A stretch of DNA of 15,472 nucleotides from Ignatzschineria sp. (GCA_030151245.1 JASLEF010000170.1:1-15472), one strand, 5' to 3'; shown: positions 7,042 through 15,464, counted from the stretch's first letter. The notes: generated by a model not told the origin, from the letters alone. Program-made: numbers and translations.

Positions 7042-7725
7042 ATGAGTAGACAGATTGTATTAGATACGGAAACGACTGGTTTTGATTACGCTAAGGGTGA
7101 TCGCATTGTTGAAATTGGTTGTATTGAATTGATCAACCGCGAAATTACCAACAATCATTATCACGTCTATATCAACCCAGAAAGATCTATGCCCATCGAA
7201 GCTTTTAATGTTCATGGATTAGGAGATGATTTTTTAAAAGATCAGCCCTTATTTGCCGAAATAGGTCAAAGCTTTCTTGATTATATTGATGGAGCAGAAC
7301 TGATTATCCATAATGCTGGGTTCGACGTTCCCTTCCTCAATTTTGAATTAACCAAAATGGGACTCCCCCCCGTCACTGAACGCTCTGAGGTCATTGATAC
7401 CTTACGCATGGCAAGAGAGCTCTACCCTTCACAGCGCAATACCTTAGATGCTCTATGTCGAAGATTACATGTTGATAACTCAGGTAGAGAGCTACATGGC
7501 GCACTTTTAGACTCTGAGCTTCTAGCACAAGTTTATCTCAATATGACAGGCGGACAAGAATCATTCTTTGACGCTTTTGAAGCACCAACAATCCAGGCAA
7601 CTCCATCAGCATCACCAACAATAAATGTTGCAAAAGTCATCAAAAATACAACACGGAGAGTCTGTTACGCCAGTGATGAAGAGCTTGTTGCGCATCAATC
7701 CTTTATGGAAAAAATAAAGGGCTAA
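7042..7725 (+). CDS. dnaQ: DNA polymerase III epsilon subunit (proofreading exonuclease)
   Basis: 3'-5' exonuclease of the replicative polymerase core, removing misincorporated bases. The 227-residue protein has DEDDh-family motifs: Asp8 and Glu10 in VLDTETTGFD, Asp95 in HNAGFDVPFL, and His152 with Asp157 in LHGALLDSELL. After the exonuclease domain comes GGQESFFDAF (171-180), in the place of the E. coli clamp-binding segment QTSMAF, then a Ser/Pro/Thr-rich linker and a C-terminal tail that in E. coli binds the polymerase subunit alpha. Total length is a little under E. coli's 243. It is the last gene of the lgt-thyA-rnhA-dnaQ run. In E. coli rnhA and dnaQ are divergent; here they are co-directional. 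Confidence 0.96.
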   Translation: MSRQIVLDTETTGFDYAKGDRIVEIGCIELINREITNNHYHVYINPERSMPIEAFNVHGLGDDFLKDQPLFAEIGQSFLDYIDGAELIIHNAGFDVPFLNFELTKMGLPPVTERSEVIDTLRMARELYPSQRNTLDALCRRLHVDNSGRELHGALLDSELLAQVYLNMTGGQESFFDAFEAPTIQATPSASPTINVAKVIKNTTRRVCYASDEELVAHQSFMEKIKG

Positions 7726-7750
7726 TACCATCCATATCTAAAGAAACTAA

Positions 7751-7784
7751 AGCCTCACTATCAGATTTGAATGAGGCTCTCTTT
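7751..7784 (+). terminator. Probable terminator after dnaQ
   Basis: AGCCTCA (7751-7757) pairs with TGAGGCT (7772-7778) around a 14-base loop, followed by the short T-rich stretch CTCTTTT. The stem and T-run are weaker than the other terminators here. Confidence 0.55.
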
Positions 7785-7870
7785 TCTCGAACTTTTCAGA
7801 TAGATTCCAGTCCCTTCATCAAACAATCATCAATCTTATAAAAAAACTATTTCTGAGATTTCATTGCTGT

Positions 7871-7876
7871 TATAAA
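7871..7876 (+). promoter_or_regulatory. Possible -10 box for rimO
   Basis: TATAAA lies about 95 bases before the rimO GTG, in the 245-base spacer after dnaQ. The expected -35 region is poor, so the call is tentative. The rest of this spacer shows nothing else beyond the dnaQ terminator. Confidence 0.25.
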
Positions 7877-7970
7877 ATACTTCCTTTAAGTTTTTCCACT
7901 CGGCCCTCGAGTCATTTTAGATCTTCAATCTCCTATGGTTCCCGCTGGCTCACTCTTAAAGGTTAAAATT

Positions 7971-9284
7971 GTGACGCACAAAATTGGTTTTGTTTCGCTA
8001 GGTTGCCCCAAAGCACTGGTAGACTCTGAATATATCCTAACCCAACTTCGTACAGAAGGTTATGAAATTGTCCCGCAATATGATGAGGCAGATCTTGTTG
8101 TTGTGAATACATGCGGTTTTATAGACTCAGCAGTTCAAGAGAGTTTAGATGCCATTGGTGAAGCACTAGATGAGAATGGAAAGGTCATCGTTACAGGTTG
8201 CCTTGGGGCAAATGCAGATAAGATCCTCTCCCACTACCCCAATGTTTTAAGTGTGACAGGACCTCATGCCTTTCAAGAATTAATGGCATCTGTTCACCAA
8301 CACCTGCTAAAACCTCATGATCCTTTTTTAGATCTTGTCCCGCCAGCAGGTATTAAACTCACCCCCAGACACTTTGCATATCTTAAAATTTCTGAAGGGT
8401 GTAATCACCATTGCACCTTTTGTATTATTCCCTCTATGCGTGGTAAACATCAATCTTATCCTGTTGGCGAGGTTCTTTCTCAAGCCAAAAAGCTGGCAGC
8501 TTCCGGCGTGAAAGAGTTACTTGTTGTCGCCCAAGACACCAGCGCTTATGGCGTTGATATAAAATATCAAACAGGCTTCTGGGAAGGAAAACCTGTACGA
8601 AGCCATATTCAAAACCTTTGTGAAGAGCTCGCTAAGCTTGGGATCTGGATACGCCTACACTACATCTATCCTTATCCACATGTTGATCATCTCATTCCAC
8701 TAATGGCTGAAGGGAAAATTCTTCCTTATATCGATGTCCCGATGCAACATGCCTCTCCAAGAATTCTAAAAGCGATGAAGCGCCCTGCGAATAGCGAAAA
8801 TATGCTAAATCGTATCAAAAAATGGCGAGAAATATGTCCCGATATGACGATTCGCTCAACCTTCATCGTAGGATTCCCCGGGGAAACAGAAGAGGAATTT
8901 AAAGAACTCTTAGCCTTTATTCAAGAAGCTCAACTCGATCGTGTCGGGGCATTTATCTACTCTCCAGTAGAAGGCGCCCCAGCCAACGAGCTCGCTGCAG
9001 CGATTCCTTTAACCGTTCAAGAGGAACGTCTTGAGCGTTTTATGACGTTACAAGCAGAGATTTCTGCCAAAAAACTTCAAGCTAAAATAGGAAAAACAGT
9101 GGCTGTTTTAATAGATGATTTTAATGATGAAGAAGGTGTTGCTATCGGTCGAACGCAAGCAGATGCCCCTGAAATTGATGGATTAGTCTATATTGATGAG
9201 GCAACGCCTGACATGATCGGTCAGATTGTTCAAGTCACTATTGATGATGCTGATACTTATGATCTCTATGGCGTTATTGCTTAA
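7971..9284 (+). CDS. rimO: Ribosomal protein S12 methylthiotransferase RimO
   Basis: Radical-SAM enzyme that adds a methylthio group to a conserved aspartate of ribosomal protein S12. I chose GTG at 7971 (437 residues; E. coli 441): AAAGG lies 8 bases upstream, and KIGFVSLGCPK then starts at the expected distance. An in-frame ATG at 7935 has no ribosome-binding site. The N-terminal domain has the three cluster cysteines Cys12 (LGCPKALVDSE), Cys48 (VNTCGFID) and Cys77 (VTGCLGA). The radical-SAM motif CNHHCTFC (Cys144, Cys148, Cys151) follows, and a TRAM domain lies at about 370-437. The gene stands alone and converges on the cls-type gene. E. coli has Asn after CPK where this has Ala. Confidence 0.96.
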   Translation: MTHKIGFVSLGCPKALVDSEYILTQLRTEGYEIVPQYDEADLVVVNTCGFIDSAVQESLDAIGEALDENGKVIVTGCLGANADKILSHYPNVLSVTGPHAFQELMASVHQHLLKPHDPFLDLVPPAGIKLTPRHFAYLKISEGCNHHCTFCIIPSMRGKHQSYPVGEVLSQAKKLAASGVKELLVVAQDTSAYGVDIKYQTGFWEGKPVRSHIQNLCEELAKLGIWIRLHYIYPYPHVDHLIPLMAEGKILPYIDVPMQHASPRILKAMKRPANSENMLNRIKKWREICPDMTIRSTFIVGFPGETEEEFKELLAFIQEAQLDRVGAFIYSPVEGAPANELAAAIPLTVQEERLERFMTLQAEISAKKLQAKIGKTVAVLIDDFNDEEGVAIGRTQADAPEIDGLVYIDEATPDMIGQIVQVTIDDADTYDLYGVIA

Positions 9285-9422
9285 TCTCTCATCTACCCGT
9301 TTAAAGGATTTTCCACTCGCTCTTTAAAATCGCTGAAGTAGAGCGTCATACTTAAGACATTCAACAGATGAGAGAGAGAGAGAAAATCAAAAACTAAAGC
9401 ATAAAGAATTTTAGACTTCCTC

Positions 9423-9460
9423 AAAAATGCCGCAAACGATCACTGTCTGCGGCATTTTTT
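9423..9460. terminator. Bidirectional terminator between rimO and clsC
   Basis: AAAAATGCCGCA (9423-9434) pairs perfectly with TGCGGCATTTTT (9448-9459) around a 13-base loop. A-run and T-run flank the GC core, so it can stop both the plus-strand rimO and the minus-strand clsC transcripts, which converge here. Confidence 0.88.
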
Positions 9461-9482
9461 TAATAACAAAGTCTTATCTTAC

Positions 9483-11051
9483 TTATAATAACCATTCAAT
9501 AGGTAACCAGGTTAAAACCTTTATAAATCCTCGTTCAAATGCATTTGTATTAGGCTCTGTATCATGTTCTCGGATTAACTCCCCATTTTCATATACTAAC
9601 CAGCGGAGTTTCCCTTTTTCAGAGATCACACGATAAGATCTCTCTAAAAGTTGCTCCTGAACTTTCTGATCAATTCTTAAAGAGAGATCTTCATTTAAAA
9701 TCACAAGCCCCATCTCAGTATTAATTTTCGCTGATCGCGGATCTAAATTTAAGGAACCTACAAATAATCGCGACTGATCAACCACAAAAGTTTTCGCATG
9801 TAAACTTGAGGCAGAACTTCCCACTAACCCCTTATCTCTAATATCAGGCACGTCATCCACATAGGTTGCCTTTAACTCATAAATCTTCACGCCCGCGTCG
9901 ACTAACTGCTGACGATAATTAGCATATCCTGCGTGAACAAAGGCAACATCTGTTGCGTCATAAGAGTTTGTCAACACAGAAACATTAATCCCTCTTTTCA
10001 CAAGATCTATTAAAAATTTCGTCCCCTCGCCCGTTGGTACAAAATAAGGGGAGACAAAAAAGATCTCTTCATGAATATCCCCTATCGCCTGCACTAACGG
10101 CTTATAGAAATCATTTTTACTCCAAACGCCTAATGCTTTACTAGGGGGATCTGAGATTAGTAAGGCTTTAGACCACTCCCATTGGATATCATGATTGATC
10201 ATCTTATCTAATAAATTGGATTGCATCAGCGCTGTTTCATATGTTTTAACGTCAGCACGATATTTTGTACGGCGCAATTTTTCAAGTGCGGCAATATAAT
10301 CACTCCCATACTCTTTTGTGATAATTTGCTCAGCAGGATATGATAAAACACTATTCCAATAATTATCAAAGTCCCGGGACATTTCAGGCACAATCTTACC
10401 GATTGTAATCAGGTCAAGATCTGAGAAAACCATGCCATCCCCTGCGGCAAAATACTCATCCCCAATATTTCTCCCCCCCGTAATCGCCGCTTGCCCATCT
10501 ACAATCAGTGACTTATTATGCATCCGATGATTGAGTCGCTTAAAGTCGATAATATAGCCTAAAAATCGAACTTTTCGGTTGGTAAAAGGATTAAATAAGC
10601 GAATCTCAATGTTAGGATGGTCGTTTAAAATTGATAAGAGATCATCCATGCCGCGTGTATTATTATCATCTAAGAGTAAACGCACACGGACACCACGCTC
10701 AGCGGCAGCGTAAACGTCTCTTAAAAGCATCATCCCTGATGTATCAGGTCGCCATATATAATATTGAAGATCAATCGATTCTTCTGCAAGATTCAATAAA
10801 GCAGAACGTGCGACAAAAGCATCTAAAGGATCTCCTAGAATAAAAACACCTGTCAAATCAGGATCTACCGGTTTTTCTGTCATCAATATCTTTGCTAACG
10901 GCGTATTTTCACTGGGAGTGATAGCATAACTCTCCACCTGCGCTAATTTAGGTAATGGTTTAACCGCACAAGCCGCTAAAATTCCTAGCGCAAAAATAAC
11001 AACGCCACCTATTATTAATATCAGTTTTATAAATTGTCCCACTGTTGCCAT
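9483..11051 (-). CDS. clsC: ClsC-like cardiolipin synthase / phospholipase D family protein
   Basis: Predicted phosphatidyltransferase making cardiolipin at the membrane. The 522-residue product (ATG at 11049-11051, AAGGGG 6 bases upstream; a TTG 15 bases earlier is a poorer start) has two HKD motifs: HNKSLIVD (178-185), followed by GGRNIGDEYF, and HAKTFVVD (418-425), followed by GSLNLDPRS. Segments such as DLQYYIWRPD, RVRLLLDDNN and IEIRLFNPF match E. coli ClsC (YmdC) rather than ClsA or ClsB. The N-terminus is one hydrophobic stretch ending LAAC (Cys28), a plausible lipobox, so it may be a lipoprotein rather than a simple membrane-anchored protein. E. coli ClsC works with YmdB encoded beside it; no such partner is seen here. 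Cardiolipin synthase C is the best call, but another PLD-family activity is possible. Confidence 0.85.
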   Translation of the reverse strand: MATVGQFIKLILIIGGVVIFALGILAACAVKPLPKLAQVESYAITPSENTPLAKILMTEKPVDPDLTGVFILGDPLDAFVARSALLNLAEESIDLQYYIWRPDTSGMMLLRDVYAAAERGVRVRLLLDDNNTRGMDDLLSILNDHPNIEIRLFNPFTNRKVRFLGYIIDFKRLNHRMHNKSLIVDGQAAITGGRNIGDEYFAAGDGMVFSDLDLITIGKIVPEMSRDFDNYWNSVLSYPAEQIITKEYGSDYIAALEKLRRTKYRADVKTYETALMQSNLLDKMINHDIQWEWSKALLISDPPSKALGVWSKNDFYKPLVQAIGDIHEEIFFVSPYFVPTGEGTKFLIDLVKRGINVSVLTNSYDATDVAFVHAGYANYRQQLVDAGVKIYELKATYVDDVPDIRDKGLVGSSASSLHAKTFVVDQSRLFVGSLNLDPRSAKINTEMGLVILNEDLSLRIDQKVQEQLLERSYRVISEKGKLRWLVYENGELIREHDTEPNTNAFERGFIKVLTWLPIEWLL

Positions 11052-11504
11052 AACTGACCCCTTCAACCTGAGAAAGATTAACTCTAAATACTCTCAAATT
11101 CCCCTCATAACAATTGAGTAATGAAGACCGACTAAACATCTAAATTCAAATGACTCTTTACCTTAACATCAAAGGGATCGACCATTTGTAAAGATCTTGA
11201 TCATCAAAATCCCCCTGAGAAATTTTTATTCTATTTTGCTCAAACATATCATCTCTTCTGATAGAAACGATTAATAAACGATCTATCATCACAATCAACG
11301 AAGAGACTCTAGAGAAAAGCTTAACGCTGAAAAAGAGAGAAACTACCCTCATTACCGATAAAATGATAAAGTTAATACGCTTGTCACATTATCACTATTA
11401 TAAAAAAACAAGCATGACTCTTTTACTTGCTAAAATTGTAATCTACTGCATCAATAAACTTAGGAATTTTTTCTATTCACCTGATCTAACAGAGGAGCTG
11501 TTGA
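11052..11504. other. Gene-free divergent spacer between clsC and nitroreductase
   Basis: A 453-base A/T-rich stretch. Two open frames of 61-64 codons occur, but they lack ribosome-binding sites and recognisable composition. On the minus strand TTGTTA, a 17-base gap and TATTTA (near 11080-11108) could form a weak clsC promoter. GATAGA (11260-11265) and TCTATC (11282-11287) form a short inverted repeat. I see no RNA gene or mobile element. Confidence 0.5.
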
Positions 11505-12152
11505 ATGAAACATGTTGCCGATATTGCAAAACGCCGTTATACCTGTAAAGCTTACGATCCCAATAAAAAAATCCCCAAAGAGGCGATGGAGCAACTTTAT
11601 AGTGTCTTAAGAGATAGCCCTTCTTCTGTCAATTCTCAGCCTTGGCACTTTATTGTAGCTGAAACAGAAGAAGCTAAGCAGACCATTCTTCCAGCATTTT
11701 TTGAATTTAATCAACCACGGGTTATCAACGCCTCTCATATTATTATATTTGCATCTCGCAACGAGCTTTCAAGCGACTACCTCACAAAAATTGTCGATCA
11801 AGAAGATCAAGATCAACGTTTTCCTGAAACGGAGATGAAAACAGCCAACGATAAAGGTCGCCGATTTTTTGTAGATCTTAACAGTCAATCAGAAGCCAAT
11901 CTTCATCAATGGCAAGACAAACAGATCTATATCGCCCTTGGAACCCTACTCTTTGCTGCCGCCGCCCTAGATATCGACTCTACCCCAATTGAGGGCTTTG
12001 ATCCCCAAAAATTAGATGAAATCTTAAATTTAAAAAAGAGAGGTTTTCGCAGCGTTGTCGTAGCATCTCTCGGCTATCGAAGCGATGAAGACTTCAATGC
12101 AAAATTTAATAAATCTCGTCTTCCAGCAGAAGATCTTTTTACAATTTTTTAA
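11505..12152 (+). CDS. nfsB: NfsB-type NAD(P)H nitroreductase
   Basis: FMN-dependent cytoplasmic oxidoreductase that reduces nitroaromatics, quinones and flavins with NAD(P)H. The 215-residue protein aligns end to end with E. coli NfsB (217): KRRYTCKAYDPNKKI, SPSSVNSQPWHFIVA (FMN contacts), KIVDQEDQDQRFPETE, ANDKGRRFF, PIEGFD and KSRLPAEDLFTIF. The ATG has GGAG 7 bases upstream. It stands alone: a long spacer lies before it and a strong terminator follows. The physiological substrate cannot be told from sequence; a dihydropteridine-reductase label is also used for this family. Confidence 0.93.
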   Translation: MKHVADIAKRRYTCKAYDPNKKIPKEAMEQLYSVLRDSPSSVNSQPWHFIVAETEEAKQTILPAFFEFNQPRVINASHIIIFASRNELSSDYLTKIVDQEDQDQRFPETEMKTANDKGRRFFVDLNSQSEANLHQWQDKQIYIALGTLLFAAAALDIDSTPIEGFDPQKLDEILNLKKRGFRSVVVASLGYRSDEDFNAKFNKSRLPAEDLFTIF

Positions 12153-12202
12153 CAATTAAGGTGAACTTCAAAAGAGCATTTTCTCAAGAAATTCAAAGAG
12201 TA

Positions 12203-12241
12203 AAAACCCAAGAAGCCCACTGTGCGCCACTCTTGGGTTTT
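12203..12241 (+). terminator. Intrinsic terminator after nfsB
   Basis: AAAACCCAAGA (12203-12213) pairs perfectly with TCTTGGGTTTT (12231-12241) around a 17-base loop, ending in T-rich sequence. It lies 50 bases past the stop codon and separates nfsB from the pot genes. Confidence 0.87.
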
Positions 12242-12293
12242 ATTTATCGTAAGAGAGTATTTTCATTCTACATATTTATTGAAAAATATTGAA

Positions 12294-12362
12294 AAAGGCT
12301 TGCTCGATCTGGAAAAACACACTAAAATTCAGCCCTCGCAGTCTGCGAGATAAGAAGCCTTT
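12294..12362 (+). promoter_or_regulatory. Nested palindromes upstream of potG (candidate operator)
   Basis: CTCGCAG-T-CTGCGAG (12335-12349) is a perfect 7+7 palindrome with a one-base centre, the form of a dimeric repressor or activator site. It lies inside a wider 8-bp inverted repeat, AAAGGCTT (12294-12301) and AAGCCTTT (12355-12362). TTGCTC (12300-12305), 17 bases and TAAAAT (12323-12328) form a possible second promoter whose start point would fall at the palindrome. The regulator is unknown. Confidence 0.4.
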
Positions 12363-12363
12363 C

Positions 12364-12392
12364 TTGACACCTTCCTTTTCACCATTTTTAAA
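12364..12392 (+). promoter_or_regulatory. Probable sigma-70 promoter of potGHI
   Basis: A perfect -35 TTGACA (12364-12369) is followed after 17 bases by TTTAAA (12387-12392), a 4-of-6 -10. The start point would be near 12399, giving a leader of about 45 bases to the potG ATG. Confidence 0.6.
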
Positions 12393-12443
12393 GAGTTTTG
12401 ATAGATTACCAATACTCCTCTTTAATCAAATGCGGAGGCGCTT

Positions 12444-13586
12444 ATGCAACAAACAAGCCGTTTACACAAATACGAACCTTGGCGTGATCCCAATTCTGTT
12501 CCTCATGTTGAAATTATTGATATCGTCAAGCGCTATGATGATCATTTAGCGGTTGATCATATTTCACTAGATATCTATAAAGGAGAGTTTTTCTCACTAC
12601 TAGGTCCATCAGGATGTGGGAAAACGACTCTTTTAAGAATGCTGGCAGGGTTTGAAACTCCTACTTCTGGCAAAATATTACTGGAAGGGGAAGATATGTC
12701 AAAAATCCCTCCCTATGAACGTCCTGTCAATATGATGTTCCAGAGTTATGCCCTCTTCCCTCACATGACCGTAGAGGACAATATCGCCTTTGGTCTTAAA
12801 CAAGATAAAGTTAAAAAGCCAGAGATTCGCCGTCGGGTAAATCAAATGCTGGAATTAGTACAGATGGAGCGCTTTGCAAAACGCAAACCTCATCAATTAT
12901 CAGGAGGACAGCGTCAACGCGTTGCATTAGCAAGAAGTATTGTTAAAAAACCCAAACTACTTCTCCTTGATGAGCCGTTAGGCGCACTTGATAAACGTCT
13001 TCGTGAACAGACACAATTTGAATTAATGACGATTCAAGAAGAACTCGGAATCACCTTCATCATTGTCACACATGATCAAGAAGAAGCAATGACCGTTTCT
13101 AGTCGTATTGCAGTCATGGATTCTGGAAGCCTTGCGCAAGTTGCAACGCCGGCAGAAATCTACGAGTTCCCCAACTCTCGCTACGTTGCTGAGTTTGTGG
13201 GTGATGTCAATATTTTTGAAGGCGTCATCTCTGAAATCTCCTCTAACAAAACGACTATCGAAAGCTTTGAAGCCCCAACTCCCCTAGTTTGTGCACAAGG
13301 AGTCGGTGCTACTATTGGCTCCCAAGCTTGGGTCGCAGTACGCCCTGAAAAGCTCGACATCTCCTTAACTCCTCCCGAAAATGCCTCTATTAACTGCGTT
13401 GAAGGGGAAGTCTGGGATATTGGTTATATGGGAAATGTCTCGATTTATCACGTCAAACTTGATAATGAAAAGATGATTACCGTTTCACAAATGAATGATA
13501 CACGTATTATCGAACAGCGCATTACACATGAAGATCGTGTTTATGTAAGCTTTACAGATGACTCAGGAATTGTACTCATCTCTTAA
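12444..13586 (+). CDS. potG: Putrescine-type ABC importer ATP-binding protein PotG
   Basis: Cytoplasmic ATPase driving polyamine uptake through PotH and PotI. The 380-residue protein has Walker A GPSGCGKTT (54-62), Q-loop Gln100 in MMFQSYALFPHM, signature LSGGQ (152-156), Walker B LLLLDE (172-177), and switch His210 in VTHDQEEAM. A TOBE-type regulatory domain follows from about 230. Long segments such as VDHISLDIYKGEFF, FAKRKPHQLSGGQRQRVALARS and the tail RPEKLDISL resemble E. coli PotG more than PotA, including the extended N-terminus. GGAGG lies 5 bases before the ATG. It is the first gene of the cluster; potH starts 23 bases after its stop. Uptake specificity (putrescine or spermidine) is inferred from similarity only. 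Confidence 0.92.
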   Translation: MQQTSRLHKYEPWRDPNSVPHVEIIDIVKRYDDHLAVDHISLDIYKGEFFSLLGPSGCGKTTLLRMLAGFETPTSGKILLEGEDMSKIPPYERPVNMMFQSYALFPHMTVEDNIAFGLKQDKVKKPEIRRRVNQMLELVQMERFAKRKPHQLSGGQRQRVALARSIVKKPKLLLLDEPLGALDKRLREQTQFELMTIQEELGITFIIVTHDQEEAMTVSSRIAVMDSGSLAQVATPAEIYEFPNSRYVAEFVGDVNIFEGVISEISSNKTTIESFEAPTPLVCAQGVGATIGSQAWVAVRPEKLDISLTPPENASINCVEGEVWDIGYMGNVSIYHVKLDNEKMITVSQMNDTRIIEQRITHEDRVYVSFTDDSGIVLIS

Positions 13587-13609
13587 CCTTTAATCATGGA
13601 GGGTTGACA

Positions 13610-14629
13610 ATGCCACACCGTCAACAAGGGGTCGGAACATTTACCGGCATGATGGCAGAGATTGTTTCTCGCCTTAATTTTACGCATCGTAAATTACTCC
13701 GTTTTGCCCCCTACCGTTTTCTTGTAGGCCTTGGTCACAGCCATCGCTTTCTTATCGGCGTTCCTTATCTTTGGTTAACGCTCTTTTTCCTTATACCCTT
13801 TTTAATTATTCTCCGAATCAGCTTTACCGAAGCAGAAATTGCCTCCCCCCCTTTTTCAAGTCTTATGGCTTGGATTGATGATGGTTTACTGCAAATCACG
13901 GTAAACTTCCAAAACTATATGGAAATTTGGGAAGATGGGATCTACATTCACGCCTATCTCAACAGTGTCAAAATTGCCTTTTTCTCGACAATGTTAACCC
14001 TGATGATTGGTTATCCTATTGCGCTTGCAATGTCACGGGCCTCCAAAAAATGGCAATTATTCTTGGTAATGCTAGTTATTTTACCCTTTTGGACATCGTT
14101 TCTTATTCGGATATATGCCTGGATTACCATTCTCTCACCAACAGGGGTCCTCAATAACTTCATCAATTGGGTTGGAATGGGTGTAGGACTCATTGATCCA
14201 GGCTCCCCGGTAACGCTTCATATTCTTCACACGGATCTAGCCGTCTATATCGGTATTGTCTATGGTTATCTTCCATTTATGATCTTGCCACTCTTCGCAA
14301 CGCTCATTAAAATCGATGATACGCTAGTAGAAGCCGCGCTTGACCTTGGATCGCCACCCATTAAAACTTTCTGGACCATTACCTTCAGGCTCTCTCTCCC
14401 AGGGGTTTTAGCCGGATGTTTCCTCGTCTTTATTCCGGCGATTGGAGAATTTGTCATTCCCGACCTTCTAGGCGGATCAAATGTCACAATGATTGGAAAA
14501 GTTCTCTATGATACCTACTTACAAGGAATGAACTTACCTCTCGTTTCTGCAATTTCAGTTATTTTACTGTTAATTGTCATTATTCCGATCTATATCTTTA
14601 ATCGCATTCAAGCGAAGCAGTTTAACTAG
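13610..14629 (+). CDS. potH: Putrescine-type ABC importer permease PotH
   Basis: Inner-membrane permease forming half of the polyamine channel. The 339-residue protein has a basic N-terminal tail of about 48 residues and then about six helices (first about 49-71). The EAA loop that docks onto the ATPase is at about 241-264 (EAALDLGSPP...LSLPG), and FIPAIGEFVIPDLLGGSNV is a PotH hallmark. I chose ATG 13610, with GGAGG 7 bases upstream; a TTG two codons earlier is less likely. The long N-terminal tail resembles that of E. coli PotH. It follows potG closely and its stop overlaps the potI ribosome-binding site. Confidence 0.93.
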   Translation: MPHRQQGVGTFTGMMAEIVSRLNFTHRKLLRFAPYRFLVGLGHSHRFLIGVPYLWLTLFFLIPFLIILRISFTEAEIASPPFSSLMAWIDDGLLQITVNFQNYMEIWEDGIYIHAYLNSVKIAFFSTMLTLMIGYPIALAMSRASKKWQLFLVMLVILPFWTSFLIRIYAWITILSPTGVLNNFINWVGMGVGLIDPGSPVTLHILHTDLAVYIGIVYGYLPFMILPLFATLIKIDDTLVEAALDLGSPPIKTFWTITFRLSLPGVLAGCFLVFIPAIGEFVIPDLLGGSNVTMIGKVLYDTYLQGMNLPLVSAISVILLLIVIIPIYIFNRIQAKQFN

Positions 14630-14639
14630 GAGGCGCATG

Positions 14640-15464
14640 ATGAAAAAGCAGATGACTGCGCTCAATTGGGCAGCCTTAATTTTAGGATTACTTTTTCTCT
14701 ATATCCCCATTATTTTGGTAATCTTCTACAGCTTTAACGAATCTAAACTCGTCACAGTTTGGAGTGGGTTTTCAACGAAATGGTACGCCGATCTATTTCA
14801 ACAAGAGGGGATTTGGTCTGCCACAAAAACGAGCCTACTCCTTGCGTTTAGCACCTCGACCTTTGCGGTGATCTTAGGGACGATGGCAGCCTTTGCCTTA
14901 GTGAAGTTTCGAAGATTTAAAGGAAAAACGCTTTTTTCCGGTATTACTTATGCACCGATGGTCATGCCTGAAATTATTATGGGGAGCGCTCTAGGACTCA
15001 CCTTTGTCGCCCTTAAATTTAGTACTGGATTCTTCACGATGATGATTGCCCATATCACCTTTACAATGTGTTATGTCGTTGTAGTTGTTCAATCTCGTTT
15101 AACGGGATTTGACCGTCATATCGAGGAAGCTGCAATGGATCTGGGCGCGGATGGAATCCGAACTTTCTTCTATATTACGCTCCCCATGATCTTACCAGCC
15201 ATTGTTTCCGGCTGGTTGCTCTCATTCACACTATCCCTTGATGATTTAGTAATCGCCACTTTCACAACTGGCCCTGGCGGTACCACACTCCCCATCTGGA
15301 TCTACTCAAAAGCACGATTAGGCGTCAGTCCCAATATCAATGCTCTCTCAACAATTATGATTGGCATTGTTGCAACGATCGTCTTCTTGGTGACCTTAAT
15401 TAATCTTTACCTCTCAAAGCGCAGAGATGAAGACGAAAAGAATGCCCATAAGGATGTGGCTTAA
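14640..15464 (+). CDS. potI: Putrescine-type ABC importer permease PotI
   Basis: Second permease of the polyamine importer. The 274-residue protein (E. coli PotI 281) has about six helices, an EAA loop near 162-186 (EEAAMDLGADGI...LPMILP) and the conserved LSFTLSLDDLVIATFTTGPG. Two ATGs lie in tandem; the second (14640) is 6 bases from GGAGG (14629-14633) and is preferred over 14637, 3 bases away. The first G of that GGAGG is the last base of the potH stop, so the two genes are probably coupled. The stop lies 8 bases before the window end, so the gene is complete but whatever follows is not seen. Confidence 0.94.
   Translation: MKKQMTALNWAALILGLLFLYIPIILVIFYSFNESKLVTVWSGFSTKWYADLFQQEGIWSATKTSLLLAFSTSTFAVILGTMAAFALVKFRRFKGKTLFSGITYAPMVMPEIIMGSALGLTFVALKFSTGFFTMMIAHITFTMCYVVVVVQSRLTGFDRHIEEAAMDLGADGIRTFFYITLPMILPAIVSGWLLSFTLSLDDLVIATFTTGPGGTTLPIWIYSKARLGVSPNINALSTIMIGIVATIVFLVTLINLYLSKRRDEDEKNAHKDVA

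Noticed and set aside
7935..7970. Upstream ATG start for rimO
   Set aside because: No ribosome-binding site precedes it, while GTG 7971 has AAGG-type spacing and gives the usual N-terminus. The extension MVPAGSLLKVKI has no family support that I know of.
9370..9383. GA dinucleotide repeat (seven units) after rimO
   Set aside because: It is in non-coding sequence far from any start codon, so a phase-variation role is unlikely; probably a simple repeat.
11206..11216. FNR-like TTGAT-C-ATCAA in the clsC-nfsB spacer
   Set aside because: FNR sites need four bases between the half-sites; here there is one, and no promoter is positioned around it.
11158..11352. 64-codon minus-strand frame in the clsC-nfsB spacer
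   Set aside because: No ribosome-binding site before its ATG, no recognisable domain, and the composition follows the A/T-rich spacer.
11363..11548. 61-codon plus-strand frame running into nfsB
   Set aside because: No ribosome-binding site, overlaps the well-supported nfsB start in another frame, and resembles no family.
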